This document shows, in pieces, positions 22,804 to 29,296 of a DNA stretch of 30,149 nucleotides (positions are counted from its first letter, which is position 1; each line of letters begins with the position of its first letter). The stretch is from Holdemanella porci. Its GTDB lineage: Bacteria; Bacillota_I; Bacilli_A; Erysipelotrichales; Erysipelotrichaceae. The notes under the pieces were generated by a model that searched no databases, was not told where the DNA came from, and worked only from the letters and a program-made list of their open reading frames with translations. The stretch covers positions 1-30,149 of the forward strand of contig NZ_JAHQVB010000025.1 of NCBI RefSeq assembly GCF_019052655.1, read 5' to 3'. A program made the translations under genes and the position numbers.

Positions 22804-23643
22804 TTAATGTGCAACACTCATGCTCTCATCAATCCATTTCTGTACGACATCGACGCCAATCTTAACGGCTTTAGCAATCTTGTCAGCAGGTAAACCCATC
22901 TCTGCAAGGGCAATCGTTGTCTCTTTTGCTTTTTGCATTTCACCGCTTTCAATACCTTCACTGTAAATCTGTTCCATCTCACGGCACATGAATTCCACCC
23001 CTTTCTGTGTTTCCTTCAATTCGTATACTCTGTCAGCAAGTATCTTACTGTGCATATCTTCTGCATTCTTACAGTGAAGATCATGCATCAGTCTGCCTAA
23101 TTCTGTATCCTCTTGTTTCTTAGAATTTACATAGATAATATGAGCTTCATCCTTAAAATTCTCACTGACTTCTTCGATTTTCCTGTCTATATGATAAATC
23201 GGAAGTCCGTATCCAAGTGCATCGTCTCTGGTGATAAAAATCACGTAGCTTTCCGGAAGTTCATCAAAATCCTGTCCTGGATTTAATGTGTTCATATCCA
23301 TCAGACCACTATGATACCTTGCTCTTTTGGGAGATGCCCCTTCGTTGTCCTGTTGGATTTCTACATCCATCTGCTTGCCTTCAGAATCTCTGGCAACACA
23401 GTCCAGAATAGCTGAACGCCCCTGCAAATTCTTATAGTCTTTCTGCAGAACTTGATCAATCACTTTCAGATCCTTTTTATTCATAATTACCTGCAGAACA
23501 TATTCTGTACATTCCCGTTTCTTGAATACATTCCGCATAAACACATCGCTCATGATGGTAAGGTCTTTTAAGATACCCTTGTATCTTTCGTAACGTGTTT
23601 CCAATTCTTCTGTTTTCACGATTTCTTCTTTCGCCACGTCCAT
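22804..23643 (-). CDS. Rpn-family recombination-promoting nuclease (PD-(D/E)XK)
   Basis: A 279-residue member of the Rpn/PDDEXK_2 group. The nuclease core is seen in SDVFMRNVFKKRE at the start, AILDCVARDSEGKQMDVEIQQ (Asp, then E-x-Q), and RARYHSGLMDMNTL. The C-terminus (ALAEMGLPADKIAKAVKIGVDVVQKWID) is the usual helix-turn-helix-like tail. E. coli RpnA is a DNA endonuclease that stimulates RecA-independent recombination, and family members are spread widely in Lachnospiraceae genomes. I chose ATG at 23643, with GGAGGCGAG upstream, over the ATG four codons earlier. It is monocistronic with its own terminator. Confidence 0.88.
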   Translation of the reverse strand: MDVAKEEIVKTEELETRYERYKGILKDLTIMSDVFMRNVFKKRECTEYVLQVIMNKKDLKVIDQVLQKDYKNLQGRSAILDCVARDSEGKQMDVEIQQDNEGASPKRARYHSGLMDMNTLNPGQDFDELPESYVIFITRDDALGYGLPIYHIDRKIEEVSENFKDEAHIIYVNSKKQEDTELGRLMHDLHCKNAEDMHSKILADRVYELKETQKGVEFMCREMEQIYSEGIESGEMQKAKETTIALAEMGLPADKIAKAVKIGVDVVQKWIDESMSVAH

Positions 23644-23746
23644 TCTCGCCTCCATTCTTTGCTATGTCAGGATAGGTTCCTAAATGTCTCCTATCCCAAT
23701 TTCATCTTAACATCAAAATCAGCTTTTCACAAGCCACTATTTTATC

Positions 23747-24118
23747 CTACACCACTTGAAAACAATAATTTCCAATCAGTTTCATCCAACTATTATATTT
23801 ATTCTTTTCACACACCTTTCGGCAAATTTCATTTTCCATCAATACACAGAACATCTTATCATAATCAAATGCCCAGACAGCACCATTCACATGGTTTTCC
23901 ACTGCTTTCTGATCTATGTGCTTTAAGCGTGTGACCATTTTTTCAATTTCTCCATTTCCCAAGTTACCGATATTTTTACAGATAAACCGAAAGAAATTCA
24001 ACGTTGCATATTCGTCATGCCAATGGAATTCTTCTGGATTGTTTTTAATTTTACTGGCTCGCTGCTGTTCTTTGATTATCTGATCAGCTACACCCTTCAT
24101 CGAATCTTCGTATCTCAT
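23747..24118 (-). CDS. Hypothetical protein paired with the HTH protein upstream
   Basis: A soluble, helical protein of about 123 residues with no motif I recognise; notable segments are EFHWHDEYATLNFFRFICKNIGNLG and HVNGAVWAFDYDKMFCVLM. It begins immediately after the stop of the 190-residue gene. A GTG abuts that stop and an ATG four codons on is equally good; AGGTG precedes the ATG. The two form a unit. Role unknown. Confidence 0.6.
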   Translation of the reverse strand: MRYEDSMKGVADQIIKEQQRASKIKNNPEEFHWHDEYATLNFFRFICKNIGNLGNGEIEKMVTRLKHIDQKAVENHVNGAVWAFDYDKMFCVLMENEICRKVCEKNKYNSWMKLIGNYCFQVV

Positions 24119-24127
24119 ATTATTCAC

Positions 24128-24700
24128 CTACTCTTCCTCAACGCCCAGTGATGGTTTAAATCTTTTATCTTTTGCCTGCGGTACCACTATCTCATAAAAA
24201 TAAAATCCTAAATATCCAAGTGCCTGCTTCTTCATTTTATAAAAAGAAGTCCTGCCTACGCCTAACTCCTGCTGTACTTCCACATCTGTCTTATTATAAT
24301 GACTGCAAAAGCAGGAATGAAGAATCTCACTGAGCATCACACCATTCGGTGCATAGAACTTTACCAGTGTCATTCCACGATAGATCATATCTGACAAGCC
24401 GTAAATAATCATCAGGTTATTCATTTCCCGGTGCATCTTTGGCACATTCAGCTGATTGTTATAAATGCTCAGATAACTCAACGCATATGCCATATCTTCA
24501 TTGATTTTCTCCTGGCACTCCATATCCAATTCTTCTAACACAATCTGATTTTCCAAAATCAATTTCTGATAGCTTGTCATCAGTTCCTTGATATCTGTAT
24601 AATGTCTCTCCATCGTTACTTCCAGATAATCCTGTGCATGGCTTGCCATCTGGAAGGTAATCTCTTTCATTGATTTAATTGCATAATCTCTGTCTGTCAT
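24128..24700 (-). CDS. Hypothetical protein with C-terminal helix-turn-helix
   Basis: About 190 residues, mostly helical. Residues around 135-165 (YNKTDVEVQQELGVGRTSFYKMKKQALGYLG) look like a sigma-region-4/ArpU-type helix-turn-helix. The rest has no recognised domain. ATG at 24700 follows AAGGAG at 12 bases; a TTG three codons earlier is the alternative start. It may be a late-gene-type activator of the element. It forms a two-gene unit with the gene downstream. Confidence 0.65.
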   Translation of the reverse strand: MTDRDYAIKSMKEITFQMASHAQDYLEVTMERHYTDIKELMTSYQKLILENQIVLEELDMECQEKINEDMAYALSYLSIYNNQLNVPKMHREMNNLMIIYGLSDMIYRGMTLVKFYAPNGVMLSEILHSCFCSHYNKTDVEVQQELGVGRTSFYKMKKQALGYLGFYFYEIVVPQAKDKRFKPSLGVEEE

Positions 24701-24950
24701 CAGTTTCAAAATCTCCTTATCATCATCACACTAACTGGCGGTCTTTCAGACCAGTTCGCTTTCCCCATGATTTTGATGGGAAGCAATTACTTACTACAAC
24801 TTGCAGAAGCGGATATCCAAAAGGCATTGTGGGAGCTGCCTTTGCTGACCGGAATCCATCTTCTTATGTAAAACCTACAGGAATATAAAGGGAAAGTGAC
24901 TATCCCTGCCGGTTAATAATCCAAATAATATCGTCTATACCAATCTCTCC
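24701..24950. other. Non-coding stretch with several hairpins
   Basis: No frame of note. ACTGGCGGTCT/AGACCAGT (about 24735-24756), CCCAT/ATGGG (24765-24781) and an imperfect AACCGGCAGGGATA/TATTCCTGTAGGTT pair (about 24872-24916) are visible. It may contain the 3' end of the polymerase operon transcript and the leader of the next operon. I see no known riboswitch. Confidence 0.3.
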
Positions 24951-25190
24951 TTATGCTGTTTTTCTCTCCATAAACCATTTATCCACTTCATAAAACAAAT
25001 GGCTTTCCTGTCCCTGTATCATACAGGTATACATCATTCCTACACCGCCTGCCTTTCTGCTGGCACATCGCTCAATTTTCAAAATTCTGTCAATGTTATA
25101 TTTTTTTCCATCTTCCCAGGTGAAAAATATAGGAACCAGTTTTCCGTCTTTCCGAAACTCTGCCACTACATCTACATACACTTTATTCAT
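24951..25190 (-). CDS. Small protein of the polymerase Y operon
   Basis: A 79-residue protein with a predicted mostly-beta fold: NKVYVDVVAEFRKDGKLVPIFFTWEDGKKYNIDRIL, then GMMYTCMIQGQESHLFYEVDKWFMER. Small proteins of this look are often encoded next to Y-family polymerases in Firmicutes and Actinobacteria; I think of DUF6504-type proteins but cannot confirm it. It lies 12 bp after the LexA-domain gene, in the same operon, so it probably belongs to the SOS cassette. Confidence 0.75.
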   Translation of the reverse strand: MNKVYVDVVAEFRKDGKLVPIFFTWEDGKKYNIDRILKIERCASRKAGGVGMMYTCMIQGQESHLFYEVDKWFMERKTA

Positions 25191-25202
25191 ACCGACACCT
25201 CA

Positions 25203-25430
25203 CTATAAGATCTCTATTGCTCTTGGCGATGCCGGAATCCTTCGGATATATCCGTTTTGTTCCAACTGCTTAATTCTGGAAAAAGCAGATGACGTTGATC
25301 TTACTCCGATCAGTTTTCCAAATTCCCGAACTGTCGGCGGATATCCATGCTCCTTCGTATAATTCAAAATGCACTGATAGCTTTCTTCCTGTTTTCTGGT
25401 TAATGTCTGTTTCAAATCTATCCCTCCCAT
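25203..25430 (-). CDS. Stand-alone LexA-type DNA-binding domain
   Basis: A 75-residue protein that is only the winged helix-turn-helix of LexA (LTRKQEESYQCILNYTKEHGYPPTVREFGKLIGVRSTSSAFSRIKQLEQNGYIRR), ending before the S24 peptidase half. It cannot self-cleave. It overlaps the polymerase stop (TAATG). It might compete with host LexA at SOS boxes or act as a non-inducible repressor or corepressor for this operon. Confidence 0.88.
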   Translation of the reverse strand: MGGIDLKQTLTRKQEESYQCILNYTKEHGYPPTVREFGKLIGVRSTSSAFSRIKQLEQNGYIRRIPASPRAIEIL

Positions 25431-26677
25431 TATCCATGAAAATAACTGTGTGGATGAACTGTATGTGTACCAGCGTCCAAGTGGGATAAGACTTTATCCT
25501 GATACATAACTGCTCTCTGTATACTGAAATAACCAAACCGTCGTCTGATCTCATCTACAGTGCGATCCATCTTTTCCAATTTTTCCTGTTTCTCTTGATT
25601 ACCAAAAAGTTCCAACTGGACGGGAATATCATCCAACACAAGATCTACTGCTCGAATACCAAGGCTTCTGATTGGATGCTCCCATTTATAATAATCCTTA
25701 AACAATTGAAATGCTGCTGTAACAATCTCATCTGTTATATTTGTTGGATGATGTAATTGTTTCTGCCTCGAAAAACGAAACAAGCCATTGTCTCGGACCG
25801 TAATTTCTATCGTTTTGCATTTAAAACCATGTTTTCTTAATCTTGCTGCAACGCTTTCTGCCAGTGCCATCTGAATGATCCAGACATCCAGATCATCTTC
25901 TAAATCTCTTGGAGTTGTGGTACTATTACCAATTGACTTCACCGGAGCTGTATACCCATCTTTGCAAACTGGATCATCGTCCCAGCCATTTGCAAATGAC
26001 CATAACACAATTCCCATCTTTCCAAAATGGCTTTCTAACATTGCTTCATCACTTTCTGCAAGTTCCCCAATGGTTCGAATCCCCAGCTTCTGAAGTTTCT
26101 TCCGAGTCTGTCTTCCAACATAAAGCAGATCCGATGCAGGAAGCTGCCAAATCATACTTTTATAATTCTCCCGGTTAAACTCTGTAATCGCATCTGGCTT
26201 TTTGTAATCTGAACCAAGTTTCGCATAAATCTTATTCCAGGAAATTCCAATACTTACCGTTACACCCAGTTCGTATTTAATCCGATGGCTGATTTCTCTT
26301 GCAATCGTTATTCCGCTTCCTTTCAGATTTCTACTGGCTGATACATCCAGCCAGGCTTCATCAATCCCATATGGCTCAATCTTGTCCGTATACTCCGAAT
26401 AGATTTCTCTTGCCATCTGTGAAAATCTCAAATACAAGTCCATCCGTGGTGGCACAAAAATGATTTCCGGACAAATCTGTTTTGCCTGCCATAATGCCAT
26501 TCCGGTCTTTACACCTTTTCGCTTTGCAATATAATTTGCTGTCAGCACAATTCCATGTCTGGCTTCCGGATCACCGCCAACTGCAAGAGGCATTCCGGCA
26601 AATTCCGGGTGATGCAGCATTTCCACACTTGCATAAAATGAATTCATGTCGCTATGAAGAATTGTCCTGTCTCCCAT
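25430..26677 (-). CDS. Y-family DNA polymerase (UmuC/DinB-like)
   Basis: An error-prone translesion polymerase of about 415 residues. The palm residues are visible in ILHSDMNSFYASVE and YGIDEAWLD (catalytic Asp, Asp-Glu). Helix-hairpin-helix elements lie near YVGRQTRKKLQKLGIRTIGELA, the little-finger domain follows, and a beta-clamp binding peptide QLELFG sits near residue 370. I start at ATG 26677 (GGTGGAG just upstream), which puts the first catalytic strand at the usual distance from the N-terminus; a GTG four codons earlier is possible. It is transcribed from a promoter whose spacer is an operator, so it is likely damage-inducible. Confidence 0.95.
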   Translation of the reverse strand: MGDRTILHSDMNSFYASVEMLHHPEFAGMPLAVGGDPEARHGIVLTANYIAKRKGVKTGMALWQAKQICPEIIFVPPRMDLYLRFSQMAREIYSEYTDKIEPYGIDEAWLDVSASRNLKGSGITIAREISHRIKYELGVTVSIGISWNKIYAKLGSDYKKPDAITEFNRENYKSMIWQLPASDLLYVGRQTRKKLQKLGIRTIGELAESDEAMLESHFGKMGIVLWSFANGWDDDPVCKDGYTAPVKSIGNSTTTPRDLEDDLDVWIIQMALAESVAARLRKHGFKCKTIEITVRDNGLFRFSRQKQLHHPTNITDEIVTAAFQLFKDYYKWEHPIRSLGIRAVDLVLDDIPVQLELFGNQEKQEKLEKMDRTVDEIRRRFGYFSIQRAVMYQDKVLSHLDAGTHTVHPHSYFHG

Positions 26678-26733
26678 TAACTCCACCACCTTCTCTCTGT
26701 TTGGTTTATTGTCTTATCAATTTCTGTATGCTT

Positions 26734-26763
26734 AGTATATATCTCCGTATTGGAGATAGTCAA
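26734..26763 (-). promoter_or_regulatory. Polymerase operon promoter with operator O1 in its spacer
   Basis: Minus-strand TTGACT (26763-26758), 18 bp, TATACT (26739-26734). The spacer contains the palindrome ATCTCC-N5-GGAGAT (26741-26757). A repressor bound there would block RNA polymerase directly. Confidence 0.85.
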
Positions 26764-26782
26764 GCGACATCTTGGTCGTATT

Positions 26783-26833
26783 ATCTCCTTTTCGGAGATT
26801 TTTCTTGATTTTTGATTTTATTCGGGTTATAAT
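26783..26833 (+). promoter_or_regulatory. Repressor promoter with upstream operator O2
   Basis: TTGATT (26805-26810), 17 bp, TATAAT (26828-26833). ATCTCC-N5-GGAGAT lies at 26783-26799, five bases upstream of the -35 box. Its centre is 42 bp from that of O1, four helical turns, so two dimers would sit on the same DNA face. Confidence 0.85.
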
Positions 26834-26869
26834 GCATATAGAAAAATCAAAAAGAAATGAGGCGAACAT

Positions 26870-27604
26870 ATGCGTGCTTTCGGAGAAGTATTAGTAGAAA
26901 ACAGAAAAAGGAAAGGCTACTCCCAGGCGGATCTGGTGGACTTACTTGCTCAGGAAGGAATTGAAGTTACTACGAAAGCAGTCTCCAAATGGGAGAATCT
27001 AACAAGAGAACCCTCCTTACACACAATCCTGACAGTTTGTCAGATTTTAGATATTGAAGATATATACGAAGAATTTTTAGGTGAAAATCCATTTGATCAT
27101 GTCATGGAAAATTTGAATGAAGACGGCAAAGCTAAGATTATTGAATTTGCCAATCTTCTGCGGGCGTCCAGAAAGTATCTTCCGCATAGAGCCGATATCA
27201 TTCCATTTGAAAATTATCAGCCGATTGCAGTAGAGCCAGCTTCTGCCGGTACTGGAAATTATATTGAAGACAGTGTAAAAGAAAGTTACAATGTCGGTCA
27301 TCTCGCACCTGAAAAGACGGATTTTGGAATCCGTATATCTGGTGACAGTATGGAACCAATGTATCATACCGGAGATGTTGCATGGGTTCATAAACAAGAC
27401 AGTATCTCCAACGGTGAAATCGGTATCTTCTATCTCAATGGCAATACCTATATCAAAGAGCTACATGACGGTCCGGATGGAGTTTATCTGGTTTCATTGA
27501 ATGAAAAGTATCATCCAATCCAGATTTATGAATCTGATTCTTTTAAAATCTTTGGGAAAGTAATCGGAAAATGCAAAGGAGCAGAAATCCCTGGTTTTCA
27601 TTAA
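26870..27604 (+). CDS. CI/LexA-like autocleavable repressor (XRE + S24 peptidase)
   Basis: A 244-residue repressor. The N-terminal Cro/CI helix-turn-helix spans about 1-65 (RKRKGYSQADLVDLLAQEGIEVT, then KAVSKWENLTREPSL). The C-terminal S24 peptidase has the nucleophile in GDSMEPMYHTGD and the Lys in NTYIKELHDG. An Ala-Gly cleavage site is visible in EPASAGTGN, between the domains. RecA filaments would trigger self-cleavage, releasing the divergent polymerase operon. The ATG is preceded by GAGGCG, and the two palindromic operators lie in the divergent promoter region. It looks complete. Confidence 0.93.
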   Translation: MRAFGEVLVENRKRKGYSQADLVDLLAQEGIEVTTKAVSKWENLTREPSLHTILTVCQILDIEDIYEEFLGENPFDHVMENLNEDGKAKIIEFANLLRASRKYLPHRADIIPFENYQPIAVEPASAGTGNYIEDSVKESYNVGHLAPEKTDFGIRISGDSMEPMYHTGDVAWVHKQDSISNGEIGIFYLNGNTYIKELHDGPDGVYLVSLNEKYHPIQIYESDSFKIFGKVIGKCKGAEIPGFH

Positions 27605-27661
27605 AGATCAACTGCAGACTTCTAGCCTGCTCTTGCTGAAAATAATAAAGGAAGTGATAAA

Positions 27662-27862
27662 ATGGCAATTAACAACACACTTAAAGATATCCGTGAAGAA
27701 CGAAATCTCGTTCAGGCAGATCTTGCAAAAGCTGTCGGTTCTTGCAGTGATACCATCGGACGCATTGAGCGTGGTGAGCGAAATGCCTCTCTCGAAATTG
27801 CAATCCGTCTGGCACATTATCTGAAAATGCCAGTAGAAGAGATTTTTCAAATTGAAGACTGA
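27662..27862 (+). CDS. Cro-like XRE regulator, 66 residues
   Basis: A single helix-turn-helix domain (LKDIREERNLVQADLAKAVGSCSDTIGRIERGERNASLEIAIRLAHYL) with the usual end MPVEEIFQIED. It is of the small YozG/HipB-like class common in mobile elements. GGAAG lies upstream. It is 57 bp after the repressor and on the same strand, so the two may be co-transcribed and act as an opposing CI/Cro-like pair, although the class is too general for certainty. Confidence 0.88.
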   Translation: MAINNTLKDIREERNLVQADLAKAVGSCSDTIGRIERGERNASLEIAIRLAHYLKMPVEEIFQIED

Positions 27863-27876
27863 ACCGCAAATATCAG

Positions 27877-27903
27877 AAAACCGAGGACTGTTCCCCGGTT
27901 TTT
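27877..27903 (+). terminator. Terminator after the Cro-like gene
   Basis: AAAACCG (27877-27883) pairs with CGGTTTT with an inner partial stem, followed by TTTCTTTTTC. It separates the regulator genes from the convergent flavodoxin operon. Confidence 0.75.
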
Positions 27904-27920
27904 CTTTTTCGCTAAACTAT

Positions 27921-28355
27921 TTAGAGTCCTTTTACAAACTCAACTGCATTTTTTATATCTTTTCCATCTGGATGTCCTTTTGCTATACCACCCACCAGTT
28001 TAAATGGGCCAAATGTGTCATAGCCCTTGCATCCGAATTTTCCGATTGCTGTAGAATGCTTCTTGCCCAAAATCTGCTCTATGGATTTATAATTCGCACT
28101 TCCACCATAAGTACAGATCAGAAATACCCCTTTGTCGTCCGGTAGATTCTTCTCTGCAAATCCCAATATCGACTGATGAAATTTTGAAAAATAGATTCCT
28201 GATGCAAACCCAATCGTATCATAACTGCTCAGATCTGCATCTGGCTGTTTTACAGCATCAATCAAATCAACCTGACACTCTTCTGCAATGCTCTTTACTA
28301 ATTTCTCTGTGTTTCCATGATGCACAGATGAATATACGATTACCTTTCTCATCAT
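27921..28355 (-). CDS. Flavodoxin-family protein
   Basis: A 144-residue flavodoxin fold protein. The FMN phosphate loop is seen as YSSVHHGNTEKL, followed by DTIGFASGIYFSKFH and FLICTYGGSANY, the loops that contact the isoalloxazine ring. It would be an electron carrier or small flavin reductase in the cytoplasm. It overlaps the upstream YjbR gene by four bases (ATGA-type). It is an accessory metabolic cargo of the element; no redox partner is encoded nearby except possibly the radical SAM maturase, which needs an electron donor. Confidence 0.88.
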   Translation of the reverse strand: MMRKVIVYSSVHHGNTEKLVKSIAEECQVDLIDAVKQPDADLSSYDTIGFASGIYFSKFHQSILGFAEKNLPDDKGVFLICTYGGSANYKSIEQILGKKHSTAIGKFGCKGYDTFGPFKLVGGIAKGHPDGKDIKNAVEFVKGL

Positions 28356-28723
28356 TCTTCCTTTCCTCTATTCCCATCAATCATATCATAGCTCATATCC
28401 AAAAAATCTAATGTCTTTGCTTCACTTACTGAACCATCCAGTAAAATTGTGATCCAGTGCTGTTTGTTCATATGGTATCCTGGCAAAAATCCAAAGGTCT
28501 GAATAATCATACTTGTCATTTCCGGATCACATTTTACATCCATAATATCGACAAATTCATTTCCTTCTAATCCTAGTTTGCATTTTTCAACGCTCATGAC
28601 CACAGCATACCATTTTCCATTCTTATGTCGCAACACAGCATTATCTGGTGATTGTGCCCATAAATACTCCGGCATCGTACCATACTGTTTCTTCACATAT
28701 TCAAAAATTTCTTCTTTCTTCAC
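28352..28723 (-). CDS. MmcQ/YjbR-family protein
   Basis: A 123-residue protein of the MmcQ/YjbR group, with EIFEYVKKQYGTMPEYLWAQSPDNAVLRHKNGKWYAVVM, then VDIMDVKCDPEM and PGYHMNKQHWITILLDGSV, the family's characteristic K-W-Y/F and N-K-x-H-W motifs. The fold is CyaY-like and it is often called DNA-binding; its true role is unsettled. It is the first gene of a two-gene operon with the flavodoxin. Confidence 0.9.
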   Translation of the reverse strand: MKKEEIFEYVKKQYGTMPEYLWAQSPDNAVLRHKNGKWYAVVMSVEKCKLGLEGNEFVDIMDVKCDPEMTSMIIQTFGFLPGYHMNKQHWITILLDGSVSEAKTLDFLDMSYDMIDGNRGKEE

Positions 28724-28863
28724 AATCTATTCAACTCCTGATTCTCCTGATATCCTGCCCATAATCATACCATATTTTCACTTCCCGTGCTACCTGCCAA
28801 ATTCTTTTGCATTTTCCCGGTTCTCCTGACTTTAACTAATAGAGGGGTAAAACAGCAAGGACA

Positions 28864-28938
28864 GGAAGTGAGGATACACTTCCGGGAAATCCCAATTTAG
28901 GGTACCCTGCCCTAAATTGAAAAACGTTGAAAGCAACG
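28864..28938 (+). other. Probable oriT of the outer element
   Basis: Three hairpins lie in 75 bp: GGAAGT/ACTTCC (28864-28883), CAATTTAGGG/CCCTAAATTG (28893-28919, perfect, 7-base loop) and CGTTG/CAACG (28925-28938). They directly precede mobC and the relaxase gene, where MobA/MobC-type origins are normally found. The nick would be expected next to one arm; the exact base is not identifiable by eye. Confidence 0.65.
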
Positions 28939-28972
28939 ATACTACTGTCCTCTCAGAAAGGAGAACCCACCA

Positions 28973-29296
28973 ATGGCTGAAAGAAAGAGAAACAAAGAAA
29001 TCCATTTTTATGTCACCGAAGAAGAAAGGAAGCTTATACGCAGGAAGATGATAGAATCAAAAACCAAAAACATGGGAGCTTATCTGCGTAAGATGGCAAT
29101 CGACGGTTACATCGTCAACACCGATACCACCCCACTGAAGAAACAGTATGAGGAAATGCACAAGATTGGTGTAAATATCAACCAGATTGCAAAAAAGGTA
29201 AATACCACCGGAGATCTATATCCAGAAGAAATGCAAGAATTGAAAGAGATGGTGAAAGAATTATGGCGTATCTTAAAATCTTCCCCATTAAGGTAA
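28973..29296 (+). CDS. mobC: MobC-like relaxosome accessory protein
   Basis: A 107-residue MobC protein. It has an N-terminal ribbon-helix-helix-like segment (KEIHFYVTEEERKLIRRKM), then NMGAYLRKMAIDGYIV and GVNINQIAKKVNTTGDLY, the conserved MobC core. It binds oriT next to the hairpins upstream and helps the relaxase melt the nick region. AAAGGAG lies 10 bases before the ATG. The relaxase gene starts inside its last 12 codons in another frame. Confidence 0.93.
   Translation: MAERKRNKEIHFYVTEEERKLIRRKMIESKTKNMGAYLRKMAIDGYIVNTDTTPLKKQYEEMHKIGVNINQIAKKVNTTGDLYPEEMQELKEMVKELWRILKSSPLR

Noticed and set aside
24701..24950. A riboswitch or T-box leader
   Set aside because: Hairpins are present, but no conserved riboswitch core or T-box motif could be recognised and the downstream gene is not metabolic.
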